32,240 nt of DNA from the IMG/VR virus record IMGVR_UViG_3300048928_000149, positions 1-32,240 of that record. The stretch is one strand, 5' to 3'. The position numbers and the translations under genes were made by a program. Of the stretch, positions 20,964 through 29,394 are shown in pieces. Each line of letters opens with the position of its first letter. The first letter of the stretch is position 1. This stretch comes from a virus. The notes under the pieces are model-generated. The model did no database searches and was not told the origin of the DNA. It saw only the letters and a list, made by a program, of their open reading frames with translations.

Positions 20964-21490
20964 ACCAGATGGCGACAATCTCCTACGAGGATCAGGCAAA
21001 GGCCAGAGCGAGGCAGCGACATCTCCAGCTTTACGGAAAGCCGAAAGTCGTAAACCTCGTCAAGTTCTCTCAGGTCGTGGAGCAAGACCAGACCGCCAGC
21101 CAATCGCCCGCACAGACCCGTGTGGTGCAATACCCGCTTCCTACGGCACAGATGCTCAAGAATGAGCCGCGCCACCATATGGACGCGTGGGCGTCGTACC
21201 TCGATGCTTTGAGGGAACTAAGCCCTGCCAGACGGTTCGTAAAAATGCAGTGCTTCATACATTGCGTGACTTACAAGGACGTCTGTTCCGATAGGCGACC
21301 GCGATATCTGACCCGCGCGCGCAGGCAGATCGTGATCAGTACGCACGAGGCTTTCCCCGATTTGTCGACCACGCAGATTGGGAACCTCATCAACAAGGAC
21401 CATACCAGCGTCCTGAATTATCTCGGGCGCTTGAGATGCAAGAGCCAAGCCTCGCGGGAATGGCGGGAGAAGCGGGCGAGGGCGGAATGA
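20960..21490 (+). CDS. DnaA domain IV-like DNA-binding protein
   Basis: 176 aa. The C-terminal third (about 115-160: YLTRARRQIVISTHEAF, LSTTQIGNLINKDHTSVLNYLGRLR) has the DnaA signature helix, with KDHTSVL like the (R)DHTTVLHA of DnaA. It lacks an AAA+ domain. It may bind DnaA-box-like sites at the phage origin or block host initiation. The N-terminal part is not recognised. Confidence 0.75.
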   Translation: MNQMATISYEDQAKARARQRHLQLYGKPKVVNLVKFSQVVEQDQTASQSPAQTRVVQYPLPTAQMLKNEPRHHMDAWASYLDALRELSPARRFVKMQCFIHCVTYKDVCSDRRPRYLTRARRQIVISTHEAFPDLSTTQIGNLINKDHTSVLNYLGRLRCKSQASREWREKRARAE

Positions 21491-21936
21491 AGCACCACGC
21501 CCACCGATGCGACATCTACAAGATTGCCCGTCAGTGTGGCGTGAAGCTCTTTGACGGGCATCTGCATAGCCCAACCAGCCGGAAGCCGTTCGAGTGCTAC
21601 TGCAAGCCCACTGTGAGGGAAATTGGCACGGTACACGGTGAGGAACACCTGAAGCTCGTCTTCATGCTGATGACCGGCAACAGAAACAATGCGGCCGAAC
21701 TGTATTCCGACATGATCAAGGCCGTCTCATCGGTCATAATTCGGAACCCAGAATTGCAAAAGCGTTCAACATTGGTGAACGACTTCGATAGAATAGACCT
21801 CGGCAGCCTGCGCCGGAAGGCAAGGGCAATGAACTGCGGAATACCGACCACGCATGTGTTACGCGTCCTGATCGGGATCAAGTTTTACCAGCCCGTGCAG
21901 GGCGACCTTCTGGATATGATTGGAGAGGCGGCATGA
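21487..21936 (+). CDS. Hypothetical protein (149 aa)
   Basis: From ATG 21487 (ATGA overlap). Starts MKHHAHRCDIYKIARQCGVK with Cys residues at C8, C18, C38 and C40. The C-half is basic and helical (RIDLGSLRRKARAMNCGIPTTHVLRVLIGIKFY). Possible nucleic-acid binding; family unknown. Confidence 0.6.
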   Translation: MKHHAHRCDIYKIARQCGVKLFDGHLHSPTSRKPFECYCKPTVREIGTVHGEEHLKLVFMLMTGNRNNAAELYSDMIKAVSSVIIRNPELQKRSTLVNDFDRIDLGSLRRKARAMNCGIPTTHVLRVLIGIKFYQPVQGDLLDMIGEAA

Positions 21937-22583
21937 AGTACCAGGCATGGACATGGAAGGCAGTCGAGGCTCGCGTGCTGGAGATGGCTGACACGCTTCG
22001 ACTGATGCCGAAGCACAAAGGCCCGAAAGAGTACGGCAGCGCCATGCCAGAGGCCGTCAGGAGGCACGAAGAGGCTTACGGCTCCGATACAGCGCACAGC
22101 AAGGAAACCGCATCGGCGGCCAATCTGGCGCGAATGGAGCAGGTGTGGGCGTGGGTGAACAGCTACCTATCGGAGCCTCAAAGGAAGTTGATTTATGCCT
22201 GGTCGTGGGTGAAAGTCAGAAAAGGCATGAAAATCGCGGCCTTCGCGGCAGAAAATGACATGTCGGACCGAATGTTGAGACGCGAAATTGTCAAGCTTTG
22301 TTCGATAATTGCGAACAATCTCAACCAGATTACCCTCGTTCGGTTGAACAATGAGGATTGCTCCTTGTCCGAAAATGAGGGAGAAAGCGATCAATCCGAT
22401 GTAACGTCGAACAACTGCGGCACGATCAGGCAGAACGGTATCGCGGTAGGGATGACACTGGATGCAAGGCCGATACTGGACTTGAGCAGTCCGGAGTTGG
22501 CCGCTCTCAATCAAAGGCTGATGGAGAGCAACCAACGGCGCGAGCGGGAAGCACGACGACGCGCCAAGTTGGAGGCGGCTTGA
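21933..22583 (+). CDS. DUF6362-like protein with sigma-type HTH
   Basis: 216 aa. Opens MKYQAWTWKAVEARVLEMADTLRLMP, as in DUF6362 proteins of alphaproteobacterial phages. The region around 75-120 (LSEPQRKLIYAWSWVKVRKGMKIAAFAAENDMSDRMLRREI) reads like a sigma region 4-type HTH. Sitting at the end of the right operon just before the non-coding region and late genes, it is a good candidate late regulator (inference). Confidence 0.6.
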   Translation: MKYQAWTWKAVEARVLEMADTLRLMPKHKGPKEYGSAMPEAVRRHEEAYGSDTAHSKETASAANLARMEQVWAWVNSYLSEPQRKLIYAWSWVKVRKGMKIAAFAAENDMSDRMLRREIVKLCSIIANNLNQITLVRLNNEDCSLSENEGESDQSDVTSNNCGTIRQNGIAVGMTLDARPILDLSSPELAALNQRLMESNQRREREARRRAKLEAA

Positions 22584-22780
22584 TGGCTAATACTGCTGAA
22601 TGGGATGAAGGCAGAGATGCCTTTCTCATGAACCGTCAGTCGCAAATCAGTGATTGCCCTTACGCGCCCGAGGACGATTGGGACAAATGGGCCGATTGGG
22701 TTTGTGGGCACGGTGAGGCGGAAACAGAGGCCTGGGAGGCGGAGACGCCTTCTCAATCAGTTCGCATGACGACGCGGTAA
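22583..22780 (+). CDS. Rmf-like small protein
   Basis: 65 aa, GGAGG before the ATG. EGRDAFLMNRQSQISDCPYAPEDDWDKWADWVCGHG resembles the small Rmf/CrpP-type family (G..A...G.....CPY.......W..GW). Ribosome modulation factor silences ribosomes in host cells; whether this phage protein binds ribosomes is unknown. It is the last gene before the non-coding region. Confidence 0.5.
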   Translation: MANTAEWDEGRDAFLMNRQSQISDCPYAPEDDWDKWADWVCGHGEAETEAWEAETPSQSVRMTTR

Positions 22781-23121
22781 TCAGCCAAGGCCGTCCTCCC
22801 CGCAAGGGTGTAGAGTAATCCGAGTGTTTGGCGCTCGGCATGCGATAACAGGCTAGCGGGTCGCTCCCGCGAACCTTCGGGATGCGGAAATAACGAAGCA
22901 AAACACTTCCGCACAGTTTCGCCCAACAGGGCAACGGAACCGGGCGGCGGTCCTCATCCGAGCGGGATGTAATCTTGAGGTAAAGACAGTCCCGCTAGTC
23001 GGTTAAACGGCAGACGAAAGCCCAGGTAGGCTGCCACCCTTCGGGGCCGATTATGGTGCGCCCGTACTTTTCACCAGCCCCGCCCGTAACAAGGTGGGGC
23101 TTTCGTTTATGGAGATGAGAG
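22781..23121 (+). other. 341-bp non-coding region with many hairpins
   Basis: No gene is credible here. Perfect stems seen on the plus strand: CCGAGT/GCTCGG with a G-U pair (22820-22825, 22833-22838), GCGGG/CCCGC (22856-22860, 22866-22870), TGCGGAA/TTCCGCA (22883-22889, 22907-22913), GCCC-AACA-GGGC (22921-22932), AGCGGGA/TCCCGCT (22961-22967, 22990-22996) and CCC-TTCG-GGG (23037-23046). It ends in a terminator. It may be a structured RNA or an antitermination region for the late genes. Confidence 0.55.
23076..23108 (+). terminator. Rho-independent terminator before the next genes
   Basis: A 9-bp stem AGCCCCGCC (23076-23084) with GGTGGGGCT (23093-23101), one G-U pair and an 8-nt loop, followed by TTTCGTTT. 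It would stop rightward transcription from the early operon; the next gene starts 14 nt later. Confidence 0.7.
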
Positions 23122-23400
23122 ATGCCAGCGTATCGCAAGCGGCCTGTCGTAATTGAGGCCATGAAATACCCGGGCCTCGGGACATCGGACGAAATTCTAT
23201 CCTTCGAAAAGTGGTTGCTTGAGAACGGAGGCGAGGGCCGATACGACGGACCGTATCTCCATATCATCACGCTCGAAGATGGCCCAAACGGCGAAGTGAA
23301 GCACGTCGCTGACCCCGGAGACTGGATCATCAAGGGTGTGGCAGGGGAGTTCTACCCATGCAAGCCCGAAATCTTCGCAGAAACATACGACCCCGCATGA
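23122..23400 (+). CDS. Conserved phage protein (PGDWIIKG family)
   Basis: 92 aa, GGAGATGAGAG before the ATG. It contains VADPGDWIIKGVAGEFYPCKPEIFAETYD, the conserved core of a very common small phage protein of unknown function, after an N-terminal KRPVVIEAMKY strand. It usually sits between early and structural genes, as here. Confidence 0.75.
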   Translation: MPAYRKRPVVIEAMKYPGLGTSDEILSFEKWLLENGGEGRYDGPYLHIITLEDGPNGEVKHVADPGDWIIKGVAGEFYPCKPEIFAETYDPA

Positions 23401-23428
23401 CCTTTCACCCGCCCACATGGAGAGAGCG

Positions 23429-23689
23429 ATGACCGACCTTATCCAGCAGCTTCATGCAGCTATCAGCCGCCGTTCTTGGCACGATGTAGAAGTCGCTGCC
23501 AACGCCATTAGAGATGGCGGGTTTTCTAAAGTCGCGGACGGCTATGGCGTAGCGCTTATGGCGATCCGTGCAGGTTGCAGTGACCCTAGCCGCGTTGCTT
23601 CAGAGGCGCTTGGTGGTGACGGCGCTACTGTCCACTACAACGGGACGGGTGAGGACGCTCTTCGGAAGATGGGCTTTCCCGGCTACTGA
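23429..23689 (+). CDS. Hypothetical protein (86 aa)
   Basis: From ATG 23429 (GGAGAG upstream). Helical first half (LIQQLHAAISRRSWHDVEVAANAIRDGG) and a small, polar second half. No known family. Confidence 0.6.
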   Translation: MTDLIQQLHAAISRRSWHDVEVAANAIRDGGFSKVADGYGVALMAIRAGCSDPSRVASEALGGDGATVHYNGTGEDALRKMGFPGY

Positions 23690-23728
23690 CACCCCATGAC
23701 CACCACCGAGCAAGAGAGGGAGAGGAAG

Positions 23729-23881
23729 ATGGACAACCATTATTCCGACTGCGCGCTTCACAACGCTCCCGCCAAGCACCCCGCATGGTGTGACTGTGGT
23801 GGTATTACGTGGAAGCCGACGCTATCCGAAAAGCTCAGGGCGTGGATAACCGCCCAGTTCGAATATTTCACCAACCGGTGA
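23729..23881 (+). CDS. Small Cys protein (50 aa)
   Basis: MDNHYSDCALHNAPAKHPAWCDCGG has Cys8, His11, Cys21 and Cys23, a possible zinc site, followed by a C-terminal helix. ATG 23729 is preferred over 23696 because AGAGGAAG stands right before it. The last gene before a strong terminator. Confidence 0.6.
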   Translation: MDNHYSDCALHNAPAKHPAWCDCGGITWKPTLSEKLRAWITAQFEYFTNR

Positions 23882-23887
23882 TTTGCG

Positions 23888-23912
23888 CCCCGTCAGCAAT
23901 GGCGGGGTTTTT
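23888..23912 (+). terminator. Strong Rho-independent terminator
   Basis: CCCCGTCA (23888-23895), GCAA tetraloop, TGGCGGGG (23900-23907), then TTTTT. A GNRA loop, an 8-bp GC-rich stem with one G-U pair and a clear U-run make this a textbook terminator. Confidence 0.88.
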
Positions 23913-24004
23913 CATTTCTACAGCCCCGACAGGCTGAGATGTTGCGCAACGGGCGGGCGGGGTGTCGGCCCCGCTCGTCCATCCTTCCGACAAAGGACAA
24001 GGCA

Positions 24005-24796
24005 ATGCACGATCCATCAACTGTAGCGTTCGATATCAAGTACCCTTGGCGCAGTCGCCGCTCTGAGCATTGGCCAAAGGGATATCGCAACACCTTCATT
24101 ACGATCTGGCACGAAGACCCGCTGAACTTCAAAGGGAAGTGCGGATGCCGTGATGACGACAGTTGCGGCTGGTCACGGCCTCCCATGACGCTGGAAGAGC
24201 GTGATCAGGTGAAGGGCTGGGCCAAGTTCGAATACGGGACCATCTTTGCGAGGCAGGTCGCGGAAGCGGAAAAGAAGAGCTACGCATACATCTGCTACGA
24301 CAGCACCTGCCACGAAGCAGTTTATTGGATCTGGCGCTACATCAAGCACGAGAAGACGAAGGCCAAGGGATGGAAGTTCCTCGATCGTCGCAACGCTCTC
24401 TCGTCCGCTGAGATCGAGCGTATTTTCAATCTGGCCAGCAACCCGGTCGACAATCTGAAGCTGACGCACAGCCAGGTTCATGACGCCGAAAGCTTCGAGC
24501 AGTTCTTTCTGCTGATCTATCGGGCATACCAGAGTTTCCATCGTTCATGGTATCGGCACCCCCGGTGGCATGTGCACCACTGGCAATTCCAAATCCACCC
24601 GCTTCAGAAGCTGAACCGCTGGCTCTTCACTCGCTGCCGTGAATGCGGTGGCCGGTTTGGCTGGAATGAAAGCCCGATGGGTTCGTGGGGCGGAAAAGAG
24701 GTCTGGCACGACCGCTGCGATACCAGCGGGCCGCGAATGGCCACGGCGCGTTACGAATGCAAACCGGCTACGGCCGATGTCCATCAGGAGAACTGA
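24005..24796 (+). CDS. Large phage hypothetical protein with zinc-finger end
   Basis: 263 aa from ATG 24005 (AAAGG/AAGG upstream). It opens MHDPSTVAFDIKYPW, then CGCRDDDSCGW, and ends with CRECGGRFGWNESPMGSWGGKEVWHDRC, a likely zinc ribbon. Many Trp, His and Tyr residues in the middle. I do not know a function; it lies alone between two terminator/structure elements. Confidence 0.65.
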   Translation: MHDPSTVAFDIKYPWRSRRSEHWPKGYRNTFITIWHEDPLNFKGKCGCRDDDSCGWSRPPMTLEERDQVKGWAKFEYGTIFARQVAEAEKKSYAYICYDSTCHEAVYWIWRYIKHEKTKAKGWKFLDRRNALSSAEIERIFNLASNPVDNLKLTHSQVHDAESFEQFFLLIYRAYQSFHRSWYRHPRWHVHHWQFQIHPLQKLNRWLFTRCRECGGRFGWNESPMGSWGGKEVWHDRCDTSGPRMATARYECKPATADVHQEN

Positions 24797-24799
24797 ACC

Positions 24800-25159
24800 A
24801 TGGCAATGACCCGTGAAACATCGTCACTTCAGGCTGGCTACGGCGCTGTGGATTACAGTGATCGCCTGGCTAAGCAAAACGAAGTCTACGACACTGCCGT
24901 CCCGCCGAAGACGATGACGCCGATCGACCGAATTCGTCAGGTGCTCAATGAAGCGCGGGAGGTTTCCAGCCGTGCCGGCTCGATGGTTGACAGCCTCATT
25001 GGTGTTCGCCCCGAAAGCGATCCAAAAGGTGAAGGCAGAATTACGGGTGGCGGCATTCTCACGTCTCTGGCCGACAATGCCGAAGACGCCCTGACCGAAC
25101 TGCGCCGCGCCAACGATGAGCTTTCGCGTCTGTCGAAGGTTCTCGGTCTCGGGCTTTAA
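24800..25159 (+). CDS. Hypothetical protein (119 aa)
   Basis: AGGAG 9 nt before the ATG. The middle and end are helical coiled-coil-like (IDRIRQVLNEAREVSSRAG, NAEDALTELRRANDELSRLSKVLGLGL). Position just before terminase suggests a late or packaging-linked role; not recognised. Confidence 0.6.
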   Translation: MAMTRETSSLQAGYGAVDYSDRLAKQNEVYDTAVPPKTMTPIDRIRQVLNEAREVSSRAGSMVDSLIGVRPESDPKGEGRITGGGILTSLADNAEDALTELRRANDELSRLSKVLGLGL

Positions 25160-25213
25160 CCTCTTCATGGACGAGCGGAGATTCCAAGCTTCGTCAACCG
25201 GTACGAGGAACAG

Positions 25214-25296
25214 GCCTTGCTCGTGGGTGAAGAACCCACGTCTTCCGCTCGGCTGAGGCCTGCAAGCCTTAGACATATAGAGACGTCAAGCAAGGC
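25214..25296 (+). ncRNA. Cloverleaf-like folded element before terminase
   Basis: An outer 8-bp stem GCCTTGCT (25214-25221) / AGCAAGGC (25289-25296) encloses a 7-bp hairpin CGTGGGT-GAAGA-ACCCACG (25222-25240) and a second 7-bp hairpin CTGAGGC/GCCTTAG with a 6-nt loop (25253-25272). One pair in the second hairpin is G-U on the plus strand but A-C on the minus strand, so the plus strand folds better. It is not a standard tRNA: no D-arm, no usual T-loop and no CCA. Confidence 0.55.
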
Positions 25297-25325
25297 AAAC
25301 CGGGTCAACATAACGGGACACAAGA

Positions 25326-25832
25326 ATGGCAGAAGGCGAGAGAGGGCGCCCAACGGCATACACGCCGGAGCTCGCTGCCCTGATACTCAATCAGATCGCG
25401 GCAGGAACGAGCCTTCGCAAGATTTGTGAAGCGGACGACATGCCTGCCGAAAGCACAGTGAGGCTTTGGGCAACAGAGGATCGCAACGGTTTTTCTGCGC
25501 AATACACACGCGCAAGAGAGGCCCAGATGGATGCTCTGGCGGAGGATTTGCTTGAAATTGCAGACGATGACGACGCCGACGTGAACCGCGCAAGGCTTCG
25601 TGTCGACACCCGTAAATGGCTGATGAGCAAGATTGCGCCCAAGCGGTTCGGGGATCGCAAAACCCACGAGGTCAGCGGCCCGAATGGCGGTGCAGTCAGA
25701 GTTAACGTGTCTGGGATGAGTGATGAACAGTTGGCCGCACTTGAATCAGCGCTCATTGGACTTGCCGCTACCGCCCTTACAGATGCTGGAGGTGGTGAGG
25801 TCGGAGAGGCAGAAGAGGGAAGCGAGACGTAA
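25326..25832 (+). CDS. terS: Terminase small subunit
   Basis: 168 aa. GRPTAYTPELAALILNQIAAGTSLRKICEADDMPAESTVRLWATE is the N-terminal HTH of small terminases that bind the packaging site; the helical DALAEDLLEIADDDDADVNRARLRVDTRKWLMSKIAPKRFGDR region mediates oligomer formation. The C-terminus (SDEQLAALESALIGLAA) would contact the large subunit. The large terminase gene overlaps its end by 50 nt. Confidence 0.9.
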   Translation: MAEGERGRPTAYTPELAALILNQIAAGTSLRKICEADDMPAESTVRLWATEDRNGFSAQYTRAREAQMDALAEDLLEIADDDDADVNRARLRVDTRKWLMSKIAPKRFGDRKTHEVSGPNGGAVRVNVSGMSDEQLAALESALIGLAATALTDAGGGEVGEAEEGSET

Positions 25833-27327
25833 TCTCGACCGTGAACTTGAACAGACAGGTGCGTCTCTATCGTCTTTCACCAAGGCGGCGTGGCACGTTC
25901 TGGAGCCTGGGCAGCCTTACAAGCACGGTTGGCATCTCGATGCTATCAGTGACCATCTGGAGGCGGTTACGGCAGGGCACATTACGCGGCTGCTGATCAA
26001 CATCCCGCCAGGCACAATGAAATCCTTGTCGGTTGGGGTCATGTGGCCCGCCTGGGAATGGGGGCCGAAGGGTTTCCCGCACCTTCGTTATCTCGGTACG
26101 TCGCACAGCCACCCGTTGGCCATCCGAGACAACCTCAAAATGAGGCGCCTCGTAGCGTCGGAATGGTATCAGGACCGATGGGGCGAACATGTTCAGCTTA
26201 TGGCTGACCAGAACGCCAAGCTAAAGTTTGAGAATACGGCAACAGGCTTTCGTGAGGCGATGGCTTTCACCGGCTTGACTGGTTCGCGCGGTGACAGGGT
26301 ACTGATTGATGACCCGCTGTCAGTCGACAACGCAAATTCGGACACGCAGCGAGAGGCGGTCAACGATACCTTTCGTGAATCGGTGCCAACGCGCCTGAAT
26401 AACCCGGATGGTTCGGCCATTATTGTGGTGATGCAGCGCCTGCATGAGAACGATGTGTCTGGCCTAATCCTCGCTAATGATTTCGGCTACGACCACCTCA
26501 TGCTCCCTATGGAGTTCGAACCGGAACGGCGCTGTTATACCTCGATCGGGTTTACCGACCCGCGCAAACATGAAGGCGAACTGCTCTTCCCCGATCGCTT
26601 CCCGCGCGAGGTGGTGGAGCGAGATAAAAAAATCATGCTCGCATACGCTGTTGCTGGCCAGTTCCAACAGCGGCCCGCGCCTCGTGAAGGCGGTTTGTTC
26701 AAGGCGGAATGGCTTAAGCCGTGCCAATTGAAGGATTTGCCGAAGAAAGAGACGCTGACGATCTATGGCGGTTCTGACTACGCGGTTACAGCAAACGGCG
26801 GCGACTACACCGTGCACGGCGTGGTTGGGCTTGATCCGCTCGGCCGCATGTGGCTGCTCGATCTATGGCGCAAGCAAACCTCATCCGATCAGTGGATAGA
26901 AGCATTCTGCGACATGGTGCTTGAATGGAGGCCGATAGGGTGGGCGGAAGAAACCGGGCAGATCAAGTCTGGTGTTGGCCCGTTCCGAGATAAGCGTATG
27001 AGAGAGCGTAGAGCCTACGTTGCGACAGAGGTTTTTCCTACTAGAGGTGACAAGGCGATCCGCGCACAATCTATCCGCGGACGTATGGCTTTGGACGGTA
27101 TCTATGTGCCGACAGACGCGCCTTGGTACGAACAATTCGTATCCGAACTGCTGACGTTCCCAGCCGGCAAGAATGACGATCAGGTGGATATGATTGGTCT
27201 CATCGGGCAATTGCTCGACACGATGTACACGAAGCCGCTCAAAGACCCAGACGAAGGCAAGACGAAGCCGCGTGACTGGTTCGAAGAACCTGATGATGAC
27301 GAAGCGACGGATTGGAAGGTTGCATAA
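25783..27327 (+). CDS. terL: Terminase large subunit
   Basis: 514 aa. The ATPase half has NIPPGTMKS (Walker A, 73-81) and LIDD (Walker B, 174-177); RLLINIPPG is typical of this branch. The nuclease half has Asp332 and Asp341 (GGSDYAVTANGGD), Glu390 (WAEETG) and KNDDQVD (463-469), the RNase H-like acidic set. It packages DNA into the prohead using ATP. The start is not certain: ATG 25783 has no good SD; ATG 25723 with GGGATGAG upstream is a longer option. The stop overlaps the portal start (TAATG). Confidence 0.95.
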   Translation: MLEVVRSERQKREARRNLDRELEQTGASLSSFTKAAWHVLEPGQPYKHGWHLDAISDHLEAVTAGHITRLLINIPPGTMKSLSVGVMWPAWEWGPKGFPHLRYLGTSHSHPLAIRDNLKMRRLVASEWYQDRWGEHVQLMADQNAKLKFENTATGFREAMAFTGLTGSRGDRVLIDDPLSVDNANSDTQREAVNDTFRESVPTRLNNPDGSAIIVVMQRLHENDVSGLILANDFGYDHLMLPMEFEPERRCYTSIGFTDPRKHEGELLFPDRFPREVVERDKKIMLAYAVAGQFQQRPAPREGGLFKAEWLKPCQLKDLPKKETLTIYGGSDYAVTANGGDYTVHGVVGLDPLGRMWLLDLWRKQTSSDQWIEAFCDMVLEWRPIGWAEETGQIKSGVGPFRDKRMRERRAYVATEVFPTRGDKAIRAQSIRGRMALDGIYVPTDAPWYEQFVSELLTFPAGKNDDQVDMIGLIGQLLDTMYTKPLKDPDEGKTKPRDWFEEPDDDEATDWKVA

Positions 27328-29285
27328 TGGACGATGTAGCGTTCCACTCATGGCTCGTGGATATGTTCTGCGATGCCGAATCCGCATCGGATAAGTCACG
27401 TACTCGCGCAGAACGGGATCTGGATTACTACAACGGCAAGCAATGGACCACCAAAGAAGTTGCCGCCTTGAAGAAGCGCGGACAGCCGGTCATAGCGTTC
27501 AACCTAATCCGAAACAAGATTGACTACCTGCAAGGGCTTGAACGCCAGCAGCGGACAGTCCCCCGCGCTCTACCTCGTACGCCGATGCACGAGAAGGATA
27601 GCGAGGCCGTAACCGACGCGCTGCGCTATGTGACACAGGACCAGCGATACGACGACAGCAAGTCCCGTGTATGGGGAGATATGCTCAAGATCGGATGGGG
27701 CGGCATCGAGGTGACCGTCGAGCAGCGCTTTGACCGCAACGCTATGATGGCCACAACGACCATGACGCCGGCAGATTACGACGTTCGTCTGGTTCGTTGC
27801 GCTTGGGACCGCATGTTCTGGGACCCACACAGCTCGGAGGACGACTTTTCCGATGCCAGTTATCTCGGGCTGGTGATCTGGATGGACCGAAGCGAGGCTG
27901 TGCGACGGTATGGTGAAGGTGCGTCGGCAGTCTTTGATGAGACTGTGTCTCTCGCAAGTGTTGGCGACACCTACGACGACAGACCGCGACTGGCTTGGAT
28001 TGATAGTTCAAAGCGCAAGCGCATTCGTGTTGTTCAGATTTATTTCATCGACACCGATGGTCAATGGAGCTTCGCGGAGTTCACCAAGGGTGGTATTCTT
28101 CGCAACGGGCCTTCACCTTGGCTGGATGAGGACGGGAGAAGAGAACACCCATATGCTTGGCGATCATCGTATGTTGACCGCGACAACAACAGATACGGCG
28201 CTGTCCGCGATCTGATCGACCCGCAGGATGAAATCAATAAACGCCGCTCCAAGGCTCTGCACCTCGTCACCAGTCGTCAGACGTATGGCAACCACACCTT
28301 TGAAGCCAACACCAAGGAGAACAAGGCCCAGTTGCAACGGGCTGATGGTCACGTCACGCTCGAGGGAGAAGCACAGTTCGGTAAGGACTTCGGCATCATT
28401 CCGACAAATGACCAAGCCGCTGGCCACATGGAACATTTGTCCCAGGCGCTCAGTATTTTCGAGGTGATGGGCCCAAACGCGGCCATGATGGGCAAACAGG
28501 CGGGCGCTCAGTCGGGGCGCGCGATCCTTGCGCAGCAGCAGGGTGGGCAAACCCAGATGGGGTTGCTGACCGATACCTTGCGCCAAATGGACATGGACGT
28601 TTACCGCATGATCTGGAACCGCATTCGGCAGTTCTGGACAGGGGAGCGCTGGATACGTGTCACCGACGACCAGAACAACATGAAGTGGGTCGGGCTCAAT
28701 CCTGCGCAGCAGTATGACTTGACCGGTGTTGGAAATGCCTCCGTCATGGATGCGAACGTTTCTGATCTGGATGTAGATATCATCCTTGATGAAGCCCCAG
28801 CCGTAGGCGCGATGATGGATGAGCAGTTTGCTTTGCTGATCGACCTCAAGCAAATGGACCGGAACAACGAAATCCCGTTCAAGGATATCATCGCTGCGGC
28901 TCCAAACCTTCGCTACAAGGCCAACCTCCTCAAAGGCATATCGGAACGGGAGCAACAGCCTCCGAACCCCGTTGCCGTTGCTGGTGCTCAGGCGGAACTC
29001 GCTACACAAGAGGCGACCGTTGCCGACAAGCAGGCATCCGCCAAACTCAAGGAGGCGCAAGCCTTCAAGGCTCTATCCGAAGCCGGCGCCAATGGGCAGC
29101 CGAACGCTCCGCAAGGGCCGAACCAAATCGACATGGTCAAGGCCATGGTTGATATCGAGAACACAGAAGCCGCCACGGATAAGACAGTGGCGGAAACTGA
29201 CAAGATACGCATGGAGACAGCAATGACGCCCTTTCGATCGGGCGTCGGCGCACTTCTCCATGCACAACCCGGTGCCGGGGTCTAA
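27327..29285 (+). CDS. Portal protein, P22-like
   Basis: 652 aa. The N-half (RDLDYYNGKQWTTKEVAALKKRGQPVIAFNLIRNKIDYLQGLERQQR) is the signature of P22-type portals; RYGAVRDLIDPQDEINKRRSKALH and AAMMGKQAGAQSGRAI are further conserved blocks. It forms the dodecameric DNA channel at one capsid vertex. The C-terminus is Ala/Gln-rich and helical (AQAELATQEATVADKQASAKLKEAQ), like the P22 barrel. Confidence 0.93.
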   Translation: MDDVAFHSWLVDMFCDAESASDKSRTRAERDLDYYNGKQWTTKEVAALKKRGQPVIAFNLIRNKIDYLQGLERQQRTVPRALPRTPMHEKDSEAVTDALRYVTQDQRYDDSKSRVWGDMLKIGWGGIEVTVEQRFDRNAMMATTTMTPADYDVRLVRCAWDRMFWDPHSSEDDFSDASYLGLVIWMDRSEAVRRYGEGASAVFDETVSLASVGDTYDDRPRLAWIDSSKRKRIRVVQIYFIDTDGQWSFAEFTKGGILRNGPSPWLDEDGRREHPYAWRSSYVDRDNNRYGAVRDLIDPQDEINKRRSKALHLVTSRQTYGNHTFEANTKENKAQLQRADGHVTLEGEAQFGKDFGIIPTNDQAAGHMEHLSQALSIFEVMGPNAAMMGKQAGAQSGRAILAQQQGGQTQMGLLTDTLRQMDMDVYRMIWNRIRQFWTGERWIRVTDDQNNMKWVGLNPAQQYDLTGVGNASVMDANVSDLDVDIILDEAPAVGAMMDEQFALLIDLKQMDRNNEIPFKDIIAAAPNLRYKANLLKGISEREQQPPNPVAVAGAQAELATQEATVADKQASAKLKEAQAFKALSEAGANGQPNAPQGPNQIDMVKAMVDIENTEAATDKTVAETDKIRMETAMTPFRSGVGALLHAQPGAGV

Positions 29286-29394
29286 CGGGCAATAGGGCGT
29301 CAGGCCGTCATCCTGACAGGTGGTGCCGACCATAAGGGCAATGCCGGTGCCGGGTGATCGGGCAAACGTAATCCCCACGAACGAGGAAATCACT

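Noticed and set aside
22781-23121. tRNA or tmRNA gene in the non-coding region
   Set aside because: No T-loop sequence of the TTCRA type and no cloverleaf or tag-coding pattern found.
25214-25296. Functional tRNA gene
   Set aside because: On the minus strand it has an acceptor-like stem and a T-arm-like hairpin, but no D-arm, a wrong T-loop, a 6-nt anticodon loop and no CCA. Kept only as a folded element.
28164-29060. 298-aa minus-strand ORF inside the portal gene
   Set aside because: The portal protein is certain and spans the whole stretch; the reverse frame shows no domain.
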